From an uncultured OCS116 cluster bacterium (GTDB taxonomy: Bacteria > Pseudomonadota > Alphaproteobacteria > Rhizobiales > TMED25): 64,000 bases of DNA. The DNA lies in assembly GCA_902613795.1 (NCBI GenBank), contig CACMIP010000001.1, positions 436,139-500,138 of the forward strand, written 5' to 3'. The notes beneath the pieces were generated by a model. That model saw only the letters and a program-made list of their open reading frames with translations. It was not told the DNA's origin and did not search any database. Made by a program: the position numbers and the translations under genes. This document shows, piece by piece, positions 1-10,223 of this stretch (position 1 is its first letter; each line of letters begins with the position of its first letter).

Positions 1-747
1 GCTCCCGCAGCCACTTGAATTATTCACATCAGCTTGATTAATACATAGCTCTGAATTTTTTGGGCAACTCAATCTGACATGAAAATGATTGTAATGACCA
101 GCCCATGGGCGCATCTTTTTTAGCCAATCCATATCATTCTTCTCTTCTGCCATCACACATAGTTCTTTCTTGATTAATGGGTTAACAAAAATTCTCGTTA
201 CCCTATCGTCTTTTGTTGCTATTTTTAGTAAATCATAATGATAATCTGACCATAAATCCTCATTTATTTCCCTTTGATTTGGCGAAAGAACGGACCTTGG
301 TTTGAATGTTTCAAGCTCAAACCTGTTCATTGCTAAGTCTGGTTTTCTTTCATAAAAAATATCGACATCCAGACCCGTCTGATGGCTTTTATGGCCATAA
401 GGCATCGGTCCACCTCTTGGCATTGATAAATCTCCCAGAATAAGACCATTTCCATGAGTCTCAAATACCTCTTTTGATGTATTTTTTATATAGCTTATTA
501 GATTTGGATGACCCCAAAATCTATTCCTTGATGGTTTTAGCGCCTCATAGTGACGACTGTGGTTTGGTAAGTATTCAGCTCCAGCTAAACAACCTTTTGA
601 GTAGGAGCCAATGCTCTTTGCTTCAGAATTAGTTTCCGTTCTTATCTTGAAGAATATTTCACTTGCATATTCTTTTGATAAGACCAGGTTTATGTCAAAT
701 AAAAAAATTAGAATAAATAAGATGAGTTTGGTAGAAAAGCTTGTCAT
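1..747 (-). CDS. mepA: Penicillin-insensitive murein endopeptidase MepA (3' end outside window)
   Basis: Zn-dependent LAS-family endopeptidase that cuts peptidoglycan cross-links in the periplasm. I read this frame directly: it opens with ATG at 747 and stays open to base 1, giving 249 residues without a stop. A hydrophobic signal peptide covers residues 1-24. The family signature GSYSKGCLAGA is near residues 47-57. The metal-binding motif GHKSHQTGLDVD is at 118-129, and the late His cluster GHYNHFHVRLSCP is near 217-229. All expected metal ligands visible in this part are kept. The gene lies 16 bases after the lepA stop on the same strand. Only a short C-terminal tail should be missing. Identification is firm. 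Confidence 0.93.
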   Translation of the reverse strand, partial: MTSFSTKLILFILIFLFDINLVLSKEYASEIFFKIRTETNSEAKSIGSYSKGCLAGAEYLPNHSRHYEALKPSRNRFWGHPNLISYIKNTSKEVFETHGNGLILGDLSMPRGGPMPYGHKSHQTGLDVDIFYERKPDLAMNRFELETFKPRSVLSPNQREINEDLWSDYHYDLLKIATKDDRVTRIFVNPLIKKELCVMAEEKNDMDWLKKMRPWAGHYNHFHVRLSCPKNSELCINQADVNNSSGCGS

Positions 748-763
748 CAGGGCAGATCTAAGT

Positions 764-2590
764 TTAATAATCAGCTTTAAGCGCTGCAATAAAGGCTTCT
801 TGGGGAATCTCAACTTTTCCATATTTTCTCATTTTCTTTTTACCTTTCTTTTGCTTTTCAAGCAGCTTCCGTTTACGTGTCACGTCTCCACCGTAACATT
901 TTGCTGTTACATCCTTTCTAACCGCAGATATCGTCTCCCTTGCTATAACCTTCCCGCCAATAGCTGCCTGTAATGGTATTTTGAATAAATGTCGTGGAAT
1001 TAAATCCTTTAGTTTTTCTATTATAATCCTTCCCCGGTTTTCAGCAACACTTCTGTGAACAATCATTGCCAATGCGTCAACTGACTCTTCATTAACTAAA
1101 ATCTGCATTTTAACGAGATCAGACGCGTCGTAATTTGCTATTGAATAATCAAAGCTGGCGTATCCTTTTGAGATAGATTTTAATTTATCATAAAAATCAA
1201 AAACAACCTCATTCAATGGAATTTGATATGTGATTACAGCACGGTTACCTGAGAAATTAAGCTCCTTTTGCACTCCCCTTCTTTCCTCGCAAAGCTTCAA
1301 TATTGCACCAAGATATTCCTCAGGTACAATAATTGATGCATCAATCCAAGGCTCTTCAATTTTTGCTATTCTTTCTTGGGGTGGTAAATCAACGGGATTA
1401 TGTAACTCGATTACATTACTGTCTGTCGTATGCACCTTATAAATTACGCTTGGTGCAGTTGTAACCAGATCAATATTATATTCTCTATCAATTCTTTCAC
1501 AAATAATTTCGAGGTGAAGTAGGCCTAAAAAACCACACCTATAGCCTAACCCTAAAGCAGCTGATGTTTCTTTCTCATATTGAAAGCTTGCGTCATTGAG
1601 GCTTAACTTTTCTATTGCATCTCTTAAACCTTCAAAATCTGACGTATCCTGTGGGTATAGACCACAGAAAACTACGGGCTGTGAGGGCTTGAAACCGTCC
1701 AGAGCAGCAATATCTTGTGCCTTTGCATCAGTAATAGTATCTCCAACCCTCATATCCGATACTTGCTTTATGGATGCTGTAAAAAAACCAATCTCACCTG
1801 GACCAAGCTCATCAAGCATTTTTTGTTTCGGCTGAAACACGCCAATTCTTTCTATCTGATATGTTGCGGCGTTGGATAAGAGTTTAATTTTCTGCCCTTT
1901 TTTTATTGATCCATCATAAACTCTTACCAAAACAACAACACCTAGGTAAGTATCATACCAAGAATCAACAAGTAGCGCTTTTGTTGTCTGGCTTACATCA
2001 CCTGAGGGGGGCGGTAGCTTCTCTGTCACCTTTTCAAGCAGATCATTGATACCGAAACCTGTTTTTGCTGAAATTTCAATCGCATCACTTGTATCTAAAC
2101 CTATTACGTCTTCAATTTGTGCTTTAACCCTTTCTGGATCGGCAGCTGGTAGGTCTACCTTGTTTAAAACAACTAAAATTTCATGATTATTCGCAATAGA
2201 CTGATAAACATTAGCAAGTGTCTGTGCTTCCACCCCTTGACTTGCGTCAACTACCAATATGGATCCTTCACAAGCCGCAAGTGATCTATTAACCTCATAT
2301 GCGAAATCTACATGACCTGGTGTATCTATGATGTTTAGTGTAAATTCTTCATTTTTATTACTCTTGTATTTCAAGCTAACCGACTGTGCTTTGATTGTTA
2401 TGCCTCGTTCTCTCTCAAGTTCCATTGAGTCAAGTACCTGATCCTTCATTTCTCTTTGTTCAAGCCCACCTGTTATTTGAATCAACCTATCAGCGAGCGT
2501 CGATTTGCCATGATCTATATGAGCAATTATCGAAAAATTTCTGATTTTTGATAAATTATGCATGTTATCTGAACTTTTTTGGGAATCCAT
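764..2590 (-). CDS. lepA: Elongation factor 4 (LepA), ribosome back-translocating GTPase
   Basis: Translational GTPase that acts on stalled or mistranslocated ribosomes. The 608-residue length fits the family (about 600). The P-loop HIDHGKST is at 24-31, followed by [11 protein letters not shown] in switch I, DTPGHVDF as G3 and NKVDLP as G4. The C-terminal part holds the LepA-specific basic domain ([18 protein letters not shown]) and ends [11 protein letters not shown]. It starts 2 bases after the pheT stop and so is probably cotranscribed with the infC-pheT genes upstream. Nothing in it looks degraded. Confidence 0.97.
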   Translation of the reverse strand: MDSQKSSDNMHNLSKIRNFSIIAHIDHGKSTLADRLIQITGGLEQREMKDQVLDSMELERERGITIKAQSVSLKYKSNKNEEFTLNIIDTPGHVDFAYEVNRSLAACEGSILVVDASQGVEAQTLANVYQSIANNHEILVVLNKVDLPAADPERVKAQIEDVIGLDTSDAIEISAKTGFGINDLLEKVTEKLPPPSGDVSQTTKALLVDSWYDTYLGVVVLVRVYDGSIKKGQKIKLLSNAATYQIERIGVFQPKQKMLDELGPGEIGFFTASIKQVSDMRVGDTITDAKAQDIAALDGFKPSQPVVFCGLYPQDTSDFEGLRDAIEKLSLNDASFQYEKETSAALGLGYRCGFLGLLHLEIICERIDREYNIDLVTTAPSVIYKVHTTDSNVIELHNPVDLPPQERIAKIEEPWIDASIIVPEEYLGAILKLCEERRGVQKELNFSGNRAVITYQIPLNEVVFDFYDKLKSISKGYASFDYSIANYDASDLVKMQILVNEESVDALAMIVHRSVAENRGRIIIEKLKDLIPRHLFKIPLQAAIGGKVIARETISAVRKDVTAKCYGGDVTRKRKLLEKQKKGKKKMRKYGKVEIPQEAFIAALKADY

Positions 2591-2592
2591 AT

Positions 2593-5001
2593 CTAAGATC
2601 TAATTTCAGCTTCGAATTTATTTCCTACTTCAGATATAATCATTCTTGATATTTCTTCAATTTCGAGATCTGTTAGTGTCTTTTCATATGATTGAATTAT
2701 AACATTGATCCCAATTGATTTCTTATTTTTCGGTATATTTTTCCCAGAATAAATGTCAAATATTTTAATATCTTCAATCATAGTATTTTTAATTCTTTTT
2801 ATTACGTTAAGAATCTCTTGGGCTTTTGTATCTTTATCCACTATAAAAGCAAAATCGCGGCTTACCGGCATAAAGTTACTTATTGTAAATCCAGGTCTTA
2901 CTCTTAACTTATTTCTTGTTTTTGATGATATTTTACCAAGGAATATCTCGAAAGCAAAGATTGGGGTGTCTATGTCAAGGTCACTTAAAATAGTTGGATG
3001 AATTTCACCAAAATGACCTAATATGTTCATTGGGCCCTGTCTTATAACCCCTGACTTACCTGGATGATAGTATTTGGGGGCATCTTGAGTAATTTTGTAA
3101 TTACTATCATCTATACCTTCAGATCTTAAAATTGCAATTATATCCTCTTTAGCATCAAATGAGTCATAATCTCGTGAATTACCTCTCCAGTCACCATTTC
3201 CTCCATGTGAGATTGCTTTGCCAAGCCTAACGCCGGATGCAAACTCAAATTGATCTTCGGGATTAACTCCACTGTAACAATTACTCACCTCAAATAGAGA
3301 TATATCTTTTTGACCTTTATCTAAATTTCTTTTAACTGATAAAAGCAGACTTGGCATCAAAAGCTGTCGCATGACATTCAACTCCATTGATATGGGATTT
3401 AGAAGACGCAAATCATCATTAACTTGATAAAAAAGTTTTGCAATTTTATCCGAAATAAATGAGTAGCTAACTGTTTCCATCATCCCCCTGCTAGCCAATA
3501 TCCTTTTTATATTAAATCTAATTTTTTGCGCCCTATTTATCTTCTTAGATGCTACGCCAACAGATTTTTTGAGAGGAATTGGCTTTATATTGTCAGTTCC
3601 CTTGATACGCATGATTTCTTCAACAATGCACGCATTCTCAGAAATATCATGTCTCCATGATGGTACGGTGATTTCAATTTTCTTATTTTTTTCTGATAAT
3701 GAAAATCCTAACCCTGTAAGTATCTGATTTATATCAGATTTTTTAAAGGATACACCGAGTAGCCTTGATACTTCATCCAAATTAAAATTTATCTTTTCTT
3801 GACGATTCAGGGGCTTTCCCACTGATTTTATATTTGATATTTCGCCACCACATATTTCCTTTATCATCTCAACGGCCTTATCCAAACCACTGTTATTGAA
3901 TCCGCTATCTATCCCTCTCTCATTTCTATATCTCGCGTCGGAGTTGATGTTTAACTCCCTGCCAGTATCCGCGATATTAATTTTGTCCCAAACTGCACTT
4001 TCGACTAAGACGTTCACAGTATCCATATTACAGCCAGTTCTTTTTCCACCGATAATACCTGCGATTGACTCCGGATTATTATCATCTGAGAAAATTGTAT
4101 GAGATCGACTGAGGTTATACTCTTTGTCATCGAGTGCAAGAATCCTCTCGCCAGCTTTTGCTTTTCGAATCTCTAAGCCCTTATTGATTTTATCATAATC
4201 AAATACATGCAAAGGACGATTCAAATCATATGTTAGATAATTTGTTACATCAACAAGCGCATTAATCGATCTTAATCCTATTGCCTCTAACCTGTTCTTC
4301 AACCATTTTGGTGACTCGCAATTTTTTATATTTTTAATTAATCTAAAGCTTGCATATATATTATTTTCGACATCTTTATTTATTTTTATCTTTTTTTGAA
4401 TATCATACTTTCCAATAATCTTTGTCGCTTTCAGGGGCTTTAATTTTCCGATATTCGCTGCGCTTAGATCGCGCGCAATACCTCTCACACCGAGTGCATC
4501 TGACCTGTTAGGTGTTATGGATATTTCAATTACGGGGTCTGACTTATTAATTTGATCGTAAATATTATTACCAATTTGAGATTTTGGATCTAGCTCCAAT
4601 ATACCATCATGCTCATCAGAAAGTGACAATTCTCTCTCAGAAAGTAGCATTCCACTTGACTTGACACCTCGGATCTTTGTGGCTTGTAAGGTCATTGATA
4701 GTCCTGGAATGTAAGAGCCTTCTGGAGCAAAAACCGCTTTCATACCTTCTTTGACGTTATTAGCCCCACAAACCACATCCTGTATTCCGTTTATAGTATT
4801 TAAAGTACAAATTTTTAACTTATCAGCATCCGGATGTTTTTTTATGCTTGAAATCTCACAGATGGTAAAATCTTTGTAAATCTCAGATGGATCAAAAACA
4901 TCCTCTACTTCGAGACCAATCATATTTAATTTATCGCAGATCTCATCCAAACCTGCATTTGTGGTAAGATGGTCTTTTAGCCATGATAGTGTGAATTTCA
5001 T
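2593..5001 (-). CDS. pheT: Phenylalanine--tRNA ligase beta subunit
   Basis: Beta chain of the cytoplasmic alpha2beta2 synthetase that charges tRNA-Phe. The 802 residues carry the whole bacterial layout: an N-terminal EMAP/tRNA-binding domain ([13 protein letters not shown] near 57), the B3/B4 editing region, the B5 domain, a catalytic-like core and a C-terminal anticodon-binding domain beginning near [18 protein letters not shown]. The start ATG overlaps the pheS stop by 4 bases, which suggests translational coupling of the two subunits. The cognate tRNA-Phe gene is elsewhere in this window at 26817-26892. Confidence 0.97.
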   Translation of the reverse strand: MKFTLSWLKDHLTTNAGLDEICDKLNMIGLEVEDVFDPSEIYKDFTICEISSIKKHPDADKLKICTLNTINGIQDVVCGANNVKEGMKAVFAPEGSYIPGLSMTLQATKIRGVKSSGMLLSERELSLSDEHDGILELDPKSQIGNNIYDQINKSDPVIEISITPNRSDALGVRGIARDLSAANIGKLKPLKATKIIGKYDIQKKIKINKDVENNIYASFRLIKNIKNCESPKWLKNRLEAIGLRSINALVDVTNYLTYDLNRPLHVFDYDKINKGLEIRKAKAGERILALDDKEYNLSRSHTIFSDDNNPESIAGIIGGKRTGCNMDTVNVLVESAVWDKINIADTGRELNINSDARYRNERGIDSGFNNSGLDKAVEMIKEICGGEISNIKSVGKPLNRQEKINFNLDEVSRLLGVSFKKSDINQILTGLGFSLSEKNKKIEITVPSWRHDISENACIVEEIMRIKGTDNIKPIPLKKSVGVASKKINRAQKIRFNIKRILASRGMMETVSYSFISDKIAKLFYQVNDDLRLLNPISMELNVMRQLLMPSLLLSVKRNLDKGQKDISLFEVSNCYSGVNPEDQFEFASGVRLGKAISHGGNGDWRGNSRDYDSFDAKEDIIAILRSEGIDDSNYKITQDAPKYYHPGKSGVIRQGPMNILGHFGEIHPTILSDLDIDTPIFAFEIFLGKISSKTRNKLRVRPGFTISNFMPVSRDFAFIVDKDTKAQEILNVIKRIKNTMIEDIKIFDIYSGKNIPKNKKSIGINVIIQSYEKTLTDLEIEEISRMIISEVGNKFEAEIRS

Positions 5002-6086
5002 TCAGATAGTCCCCTTGATAGAGACGGTATATCAAGTGCCCGAAAACCATAATGCCTGAGCCAACGTAGATCTGAGTCAAAAAAAGACCGGAGATCTGTC
5101 ATGCCATATTTTAGCATAGCCAAGCGATCTATACCCAATCCGAAGGCAAATCCTTTATATTTACTTGGATCTAAATTAACATTTCTTAATACCTGCGGAT
5201 GGACCATTCCGCTCCCTAAAACTTCTAGCCAGTCACTGCCTTCCCCGACAATTAAACGATTTTTATCCTTTTGACATGCAATATCAACTTCTAGAGATGG
5301 CTCTGTGAATGGGAAATAACTTGGCCTGAGTCTCATCTTTATATTTTCAACTTCAAAAAAAGCTTTGCAAAACTCTTCTAAGCACCATTTAAGCTGACCC
5401 ATATTTGCATCTTGATCTATCACTAAGCCCTCAACCTGATGGAACATTGGTGTGTGTGTTTGGTCAGAGTCAGATCTATATGTTCTACCCGGTGCTATAA
5501 TTCTTATTGGTGGCTCCTCTCGCATCATTGTCCTGATCTGAACTGGACTCGTGTGGGTTCTGAGTAGCCTCGAATTGCCATCTTTTCCCGGTAGATAAAA
5601 AGTATCAACCATCTGCCTAGCAGGATGACTTTCTGGTATATTTAAAGAGTTAAAGTTGTGATGTTCATCTTCAATATCAGGTCCTTCAGCTATGTTAAAA
5701 CCCATATCTGAAAATATTTCAATTATCTCTTCGGTAACCTGACTAATGGGGTGAATTTTACCGTTTTCAAGATTAGTATTTGTCAGTGGAAGAGTAACAT
5801 CTATAACGTCTTGGCTTATTTTTTTTGTGATCTCCGCTTGCTGCAAAGCTGATTTACAGATTTCAATTTCGTCAGTGATTTGTCTCTTAAGCGCATTTAC
5901 CTGCTCGCCAAAATCCTTACGGACCTCAATTGTTTGTGATGAAATATTCTTTAAAAGTGATGTAATAGCACCTTTTTTTCCAAGTGCAGACACTCTTATA
6001 TTATCAAGTTGATCCAATGACTTGATATCATTGATCTCTTTCAATAGCTTAACTCGGAGATTTGAGATGTCTGGGAATTTACTCAT
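4998..6086 (-). CDS. pheS: Phenylalanine--tRNA ligase alpha subunit
   Basis: Catalytic alpha chain of PheRS. After an N-terminal coiled coil, class II motif 2 is seen in DSDQTHTPMFHQVEGL and motif 3 in GFAFGLGIDRLAMLKYGM. I place the start at the ATG at 6086 (MSKFPDISNL, 362 residues). An in-frame TTG at 6104 would add six residues but is less likely as a start. The stop overlaps the pheT start by 4 bases. It follows rplT after a 72-base gap that contains a TATAAA-like stretch, so an extra internal promoter is possible but unproven. Confidence 0.96.
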   Translation of the reverse strand: MSKFPDISNLRVKLLKEINDIKSLDQLDNIRVSALGKKGAITSLLKNISSQTIEVRKDFGEQVNALKRQITDEIEICKSALQQAEITKKISQDVIDVTLPLTNTNLENGKIHPISQVTEEIIEIFSDMGFNIAEGPDIEDEHHNFNSLNIPESHPARQMVDTFYLPGKDGNSRLLRTHTSPVQIRTMMREEPPIRIIAPGRTYRSDSDQTHTPMFHQVEGLVIDQDANMGQLKWCLEEFCKAFFEVENIKMRLRPSYFPFTEPSLEVDIACQKDKNRLIVGEGSDWLEVLGSGMVHPQVLRNVNLDPSKYKGFAFGLGIDRLAMLKYGMTDLRSFFDSDLRWLRHYGFRALDIPSLSRGLSE

Positions 6087-6158
6087 ACGCAAGGTACCTA
6101 TCAATTATTTTATAATAGAAATATTACGACATTTAGATAAATGAATGGTAAATAGAAA

Positions 6159-6515
6159 CTACTTAAGTTCTGCCTGAACCTTGCTCAGTATCTCCATAAA
6201 TGCTTGCGGTTCATTAACAGCAAGATCAGCTAAAATCTTTCTATCGATGCTAATTCCGGCCTTTTTTAAACCATGCATAAAAGTTGAATAGCGCATACCA
6301 TGTTCTCTGACCATTGCATTTATGCGCTGGATCCACAAACTTCTAAAGTCTCTTTTTCTAACTTTTCTATCTCTATAGGCATATTGTGCTGCTTTTTCTA
6401 CAGCTTGCTTTGCTACACGGATTGTATTCTTTCTTCTACCATAATACCCTTTTGCTTTTGACAAAACTTTTGCATGTCGAGCATGTGATGTTACGCCTCT
6501 TTTAACTCTCGCCAT
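6159..6515 (-). CDS. rplT: 50S ribosomal protein L20
   Basis: Large-subunit protein that binds 23S rRNA early in assembly. The 118-residue length and the basic N-terminus [16 protein letters not shown] are typical, as is [20 protein letters not shown]. The C-terminal globular half ends with [15 protein letters not shown]. It lies 10 bases after rpmI in the conserved infC-rpmI-rplT order. In other bacteria L20 represses this operon at an mRNA pseudoknot; I did not identify such a structure here. Confidence 0.97.
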   Translation of the reverse strand: MARVKRGVTSHARHAKVLSKAKGYYGRRKNTIRVAKQAVEKAAQYAYRDRKVRKRDFRSLWIQRINAMVREHGMRYSTFMHGLKKAGISIDRKILADLAVNEPQAFMEILSKVQAELK

Positions 6516-6525
6516 CTATTCTATC

Positions 6526-6723
6526 CTAATTATATGGTAAAAACTGCTTAACAATCTTTTGATCAGCTTCGGCTAATACCGACATTCCTCGGGCATTTCG
6601 AATAAATTTATTAGTTCTTTTAATCATGCCATGTCGTTTCCCTGCTTGGGCACACATTATCTTGCCACTTTTTGTGACCTTAAATCTTTTCTTTGCACCA
6701 GATTTTGTTTTTAGCTTTGGCAT
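6526..6723 (-). CDS. rpmI: 50S ribosomal protein L35
   Basis: Small basic large-subunit protein of 65 residues, a normal length. It opens with the family signature [21 protein letters not shown], and the central [18 protein letters not shown] is also characteristic. It sits between infC (100 bases upstream) and rplT (10 bases downstream) on the same strand, the standard order. The 100-base spacer before it is AT-rich and shows no clear terminator. Confidence 0.96.
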   Translation of the reverse strand: MPKLKTKSGAKKRFKVTKSGKIMCAQAGKRHGMIKRTNKFIRNARGMSVLAEADQKIVKQFLPYN

Positions 6724-6823
6724 TTTCTCTCAGGTTTTTTTTGAATTAATAAACTATGAGACTTTATAGGCTAGGTAAGAACTATTTACAACAGAAAAAT
6801 AAAAAATATTTGATTAAAAATAT

Positions 6824-7366
6824 TTATTTTGGTGCCAACACCATGATGATTTGCCGTCCTTCAAACTTTGGCTCAAGCTCAACTTTCGCAAACTCATCTG
6901 TATCATTTTTTATGCGATCAAAAAGTTTTACACCAAGCTCCGAATGCGACATCTCTCTCCCGCGAAACATAAGCGATATCTTAACTTTATCTCCGAATTC
7001 TGTGAATTTTTTCATATTTTTTAACTTTACTTCATAGTCATGTGTGTCGATGTTGGGACGCATCTTGATCTCCTTAACACCGATTACCTTCTGCTTCTTT
7101 TTGGCTTCAGCAGCTTTCTTCTGGGCTTGATACTTAAACTTACCATAATCCATTATTTTACATACTGGTAAGTCTGTATTTGGGGAAATTTCTACAAGGT
7201 CTAGTGAAAATTTTTCAGCCTCTTGCAAACCAATATCTAGAGTTACTTCACCATAATTTTCGCTGTTTGGTCCTATAAGTCTTATATTTCCTGCGTCTAT
7301 CAAGTTATTTATTTTATGTGCAGGCTCAGTTTTTTTTCTTGCGAAATCTTCTGTTCTTCTGGCTAT
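6824..7366 (-). CDS. infC: Translation initiation factor IF-3, apparent ATA start codon
   Basis: Initiation factor that binds the 30S subunit and rejects wrong start codons. The C-terminal domain is clear (KEIKMRPNIDTHDYEVKLKN, KVKISLMFRGREMSHSELG), as is the N-terminal IF3 fold (IRLIGPNSENYGEV). No ATG lies at the expected start. The first TTG (7303) would cut the protein to 159 residues and lose the family's basic head. Reading upstream in frame gives ATA at 7366 followed by ARRTEDFARKKTEPAHKINN, for 180 residues, the usual IF3 length. A GGAG ribosome site lies 7 bases before that ATA. In E. coli infC starts at AUU and is autoregulated through it, so the odd codon fits the gene. The ATA is inferred, not measured. 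Confidence 0.9.
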   Translation of the reverse strand: MARRTEDFARKKTEPAHKINNLIDAGNIRLIGPNSENYGEVTLDIGLQEAEKFSLDLVEISPNTDLPVCKIMDYGKFKYQAQKKAAEAKKKQKVIGVKEIKMRPNIDTHDYEVKLKNMKKFTEFGDKVKISLMFRGREMSHSELGVKLFDRIKNDTDEFAKVELEPKFEGRQIIMVLAPK

Positions 7367-7373
7367 TGTAAAT

Positions 7374-7377
7374 CTCC
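7374..7377 (-). promoter_or_regulatory. Shine-Dalgarno site (GGAG) that fixes the infC ATA start
   Basis: On the minus strand the bases read TTGGAGATTTACAATAGCC. GGAG is followed by exactly 7 bases and then ATA. No ATG, GTG or TTG lies at a usable distance, so this site supports the ATA at 7366-7364 as the start codon. Confidence 0.7.
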
Positions 7378-7396
7378 AATTTTAGTTTTACTAAGA

Positions 7397-7425
7397 ATTA
7401 TAAATATATATAAAAATTTGGACAA
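7397..7425 (-). promoter_or_regulatory. Sigma-70-type promoter for the infC-rpmI-rplT-pheS-pheT-lepA operon
   Basis: Reading the minus strand, TTGTCC (7425-7420) is followed by 17 bases and a perfect TATAAT (7402-7397). The predicted transcription start near 7390 gives a leader of only about 25 bases before the infC ATA codon. The box lies in the 82-base gap between infC and the SDR gene end. The spacing is ideal and the -35 box keeps TTG. Confidence 0.6.
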
Positions 7426-7448
7426 ATCAAATATTTATTGCGAAGTAA

Positions 7449-8321
7449 TTACCTGTTAAGCTCCTCCTTTAAAATATCCTTTAAACCCAGTTTATAATTC
7501 GGATATTTTAATTCGAGACCTAACTTTTCTTTTATTTTCTGATTTCTGATGTACTTTGTCTCTGAGTAGAAACTTCTTGCCATTTCAGATAAGCTTGCTT
7601 CACTAAAAATAACAGGCTCTGGTGGATCTGTGTTTAATAATCTTGCCGCAAACTCAACAACATCTTGTGGGGGAGCAGGCATATCGTCCGAAATATTAAA
7701 TATATCTGATTTAATATCTGAAACTGATAGCATGTAAATAATTCGAGCGATATCGGCAACATGTATTCTATTAAAAACATGCCCTTCCTTGATAATTCTC
7801 TTTGCTGTACCGTTAATCAAATTTCTAATTTGATTTCTACCTATACCATAGATACCAGATAGCCGAAGTATATTAAGCGTGACGCCAAATTTATCACATA
7901 AATCAGTCCATTGCCTTTCTGCAAGTATTCGACTCTTCGCACGATCCGACTGAGGATTTATCTTATATTTTTCATCTACAGATGAACCATTTGCGTCACC
8001 ATAAACAGCAGTTGTTGACAGATAAATAACTCTTTTAACTGAAGTTTTTAATGCGTTGGCTATATCTTCATAATTTGACTTTAGTACAACATCCCCGTTT
8101 TTATCAGGAGCAATTGATATCAAGAGAATTTTTGAACTTGCTAATGACTCGCTCAGATATATTTTACCTTTATTAGGATTATACTCTATTAACTCAATAT
8201 TTGGATTTACTTTTTTATTTGTATCACGGGTTGTCCCTGAAGCAATCCAATTCTGATCATTAAAATATTCACAGGTCTGCAACCCTGTAAAACCAACACC
8301 AAAGCAAAATAATTTATTCAA
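7449..8321 (-). CDS. SDR-family NAD(P)-dependent oxidoreductase (YeeZ-like)
   Basis: Predicted Rossmann-fold protein of the atypical/extended short-chain dehydrogenase group. The N-terminus MNKLFCFGVGFTGLQ carries a GxGxxG-like nucleotide-binding turn (G8, G10, G13). VIYLSTTAVYGD near 99-110 resembles the epimerase Ser/Tyr active-site strand. LRLSGIYGIGRNQI and FNRIHVADIARII are typical of the NAD-dependent epimerase family. It begins 3 bases after the queG stop, so it is cotranscribed. The gst-queG-SDR grouping is common in alphaproteobacteria, but the substrate is unknown. Confidence 0.8.
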   Translation of the reverse strand: MNKLFCFGVGFTGLQTCEYFNDQNWIASGTTRDTNKKVNPNIELIEYNPNKGKIYLSESLASSKILLISIAPDKNGDVVLKSNYEDIANALKTSVKRVIYLSTTAVYGDANGSSVDEKYKINPQSDRAKSRILAERQWTDLCDKFGVTLNILRLSGIYGIGRNQIRNLINGTAKRIIKEGHVFNRIHVADIARIIYMLSVSDIKSDIFNISDDMPAPPQDVVEFAARLLNTDPPEPVIFSEASLSEMARSFYSETKYIRNQKIKEKLGLELKYPNYKLGLKDILKEELNR

Positions 8322-8324
8322 TAT

Positions 8325-9434
8325 CTAACCCCATTCACTCACAACTAGAGGATCTTTTTCTTCTAAGATATATATCTTACGCAATTTTTGAAATTCTTTT
8401 TTTGAGATAATTTTTTTTAATGCCCATATTGCACTTGCCCGTATAATTGATGACTCGTGTCTGAGGAATTTTTTAACCTTTATTGATATTTGCTGTGATC
8501 CAGAGTTTCCTGCCGCAATGAGTACATTTCTGAGAAATCGATCCTTACCAATTCTCTTTATTGGCGAGGTTTTGAAGAATTTATTAAATGCATCATAATC
8601 AAAGTCTAGAAAAAAGGAAATATCTGGCATGTTCAAGATCTTTTTTGCCTTCAACTGAATATCCCTTGTCTGGGATGCAAACTTGTTCCATGGACAGACG
8701 GCTAGGCAATCATCGCAACCATATATACGATTGCCAATTAGCTCCCTAAATTCCTCTGGAATATGCCCTTTATATTCTATCGTTAGATATGATATACATC
8801 TTCTAGAATCAAGTTTGTAAGGTGAAATAATGGCATTTGTTGGACATATATCTATACAGGAAGAACAGCTCCCACAATGATCTAATTCCGGAGACGAAGC
8901 ATCAAGCTTGATTGGTAATAGGATAACTCCCAAAAAAAACCAAGATCCCAATTTGCGGCTGACAAGATTTGAATGTTTTCCTTGCCATCCGATACCTGCT
9001 ATTTGCGCAATTGGCTTTTCCATAATTGGAGCGGTATCAACAAAAATTTTTGTTTCAATTCCATACTCATCCAGGAGCCATATACTCAACTTTTTCAGGC
9101 TTTTTTTCATCAATTCATGATAGTCATCAGCTCTAGCATATACAGAGATATTTGCCTTAAGTGTCTCTTTAATATTGTGCAGTGGATTTTCTTGAGGACC
9201 ATAATTTTTGGATACCACAATGACCGACTTTGCATCTTGCCACACATTACTTGGATGTGATCTCCTTTCTTTATTTTTTTCAAGCCAGATCATATCTCCA
9301 TGGTAGCCATTTTTTAGATATTCCTCTAAACTTTCTTTTTGATCAGGTATATCAGTAATATCGGTAAAGCCAATATCATCAAAGCCAAGCATCTCTATTT
9401 TAGATTGTAAGACTTCTTTCGCTATTGCTTTCAT
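8325..9434 (-). CDS. queG: Epoxyqueuosine reductase QueG
   Basis: Cobalamin-dependent Fe-S enzyme that performs the last step of queuosine synthesis in tRNA, reducing epoxyqueuosine to queuosine. Two ferredoxin-type clusters are visible: CGSCSSCIDICP (187-198) and CDDCLAVCPWN (240-250). The probable catalytic Asp is in VDTAPIMEK (D133). C-terminal helices resemble the HEAT-like repeats of the family. Length (369) is normal. It ends 3 bases before the SDR gene and begins 8 bases after the GST stop. No other que gene is in this window. Confidence 0.94.
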   Translation of the reverse strand: MKAIAKEVLQSKIEMLGFDDIGFTDITDIPDQKESLEEYLKNGYHGDMIWLEKNKERRSHPSNVWQDAKSVIVVSKNYGPQENPLHNIKETLKANISVYARADDYHELMKKSLKKLSIWLLDEYGIETKIFVDTAPIMEKPIAQIAGIGWQGKHSNLVSRKLGSWFFLGVILLPIKLDASSPELDHCGSCSSCIDICPTNAIISPYKLDSRRCISYLTIEYKGHIPEEFRELIGNRIYGCDDCLAVCPWNKFASQTRDIQLKAKKILNMPDISFFLDFDYDAFNKFFKTSPIKRIGKDRFLRNVLIAAGNSGSQQISIKVKKFLRHESSIIRASAIWALKKIISKKEFQKLRKIYILEEKDPLVVSEWG

Positions 9435-9442
9435 GTTATTGT

Positions 9443-10135
9443 TTAAAAATCAGGATTTGAGTAGTGGTTGGGTGGCTGAAATCCAGCTAAACGATCTTCT
9501 AATATAGAAGAAAATGATGGTCGAGATTTTATTCTTGCGTACCAGTTTTTTATTTCTGACCATTTATCCCAATCAATTTTGTTTAAATAATCGAGACATG
9601 ATATATGTGTTGCCGCCGCTATATCAGCCTGTGAAATTGCATCCCCGGCAATCCAGCGTCTAGTGCTAATTAGATGAGAGAGGTATTCAAAATGATATAT
9701 CGAATTTTCTTGAGCTATTCTCAGTGACTCCATATTTGGACTTTTATCTTCAGTTCTATTTTTCATATAATACTTATCGATTAATTCCCTCAATATTATT
9801 TTACTTACTTCATTATAAAATTTATTGTCATACCAATCAACTAACCTTCTGATCTCAGCTTTAGCTTTAAGGTTGCCTGAAATAAGTGAGGTATCGTTTA
9901 GTGGCTGGCTAAATTTTTCTTCAATATATTCAATTATTGCATAATTATTTATAATTATATCATCTGCCTCATCTATCAAAACAGGGAGAGTGCCCGCAGG
10001 ATTAATAGCAAGAAATTCCTTTCTTTTATTCCAGATTATTTCGTCAATTGTCACGAAACTTATATTATATTCTTCCAGTGTAAATCTTACTCTTCTGGAA
10101 AAGGGGCAGAGTTTAAATTGAAATAGTTTAATCAT
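9443..10135 (-). CDS. Glutathione S-transferase family protein
   Basis: Cytosolic GST fold. The N-terminal thioredoxin-like domain begins MIKLFQFKLCPFSRRVRF with a CPFS motif at the position of the catalytic Cys/Ser, and NPAGTLPVLID provides the cis-Pro glutathione site. NNYAIIEYIEEKF follows, then an all-helical domain with RRWIAGDAISQADIAAATH. It is first of three genes on this strand (GST, queG, SDR). The substrate cannot be deduced. The CPFS motif hints at an omega- or beta-like thiol transferase. Confidence 0.87.
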   Translation of the reverse strand: MIKLFQFKLCPFSRRVRFTLEEYNISFVTIDEIIWNKRKEFLAINPAGTLPVLIDEADDIIINNYAIIEYIEEKFSQPLNDTSLISGNLKAKAEIRRLVDWYDNKFYNEVSKIILRELIDKYYMKNRTEDKSPNMESLRIAQENSIYHFEYLSHLISTRRWIAGDAISQADIAAATHISCLDYLNKIDWDKWSEIKNWYARIKSRPSFSSILEDRLAGFQPPNHYSNPDF

Positions 10136-10223
10136 ATTATTATTTAAGTTATATTATCTAAAATTTGTAAAAAACATTCTTTAATAATAAGTTACTTTCT
10201 TCCTAAAAAAAGGTTTCACTAGT

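Noticed and set aside
611..973. Plus-strand open frame of about 120 codons over the mepA/lepA junction
   Set aside because: It is antisense to the end of lepA and the start of mepA, both clearly coding on the minus strand; its translation looks like no protein family.
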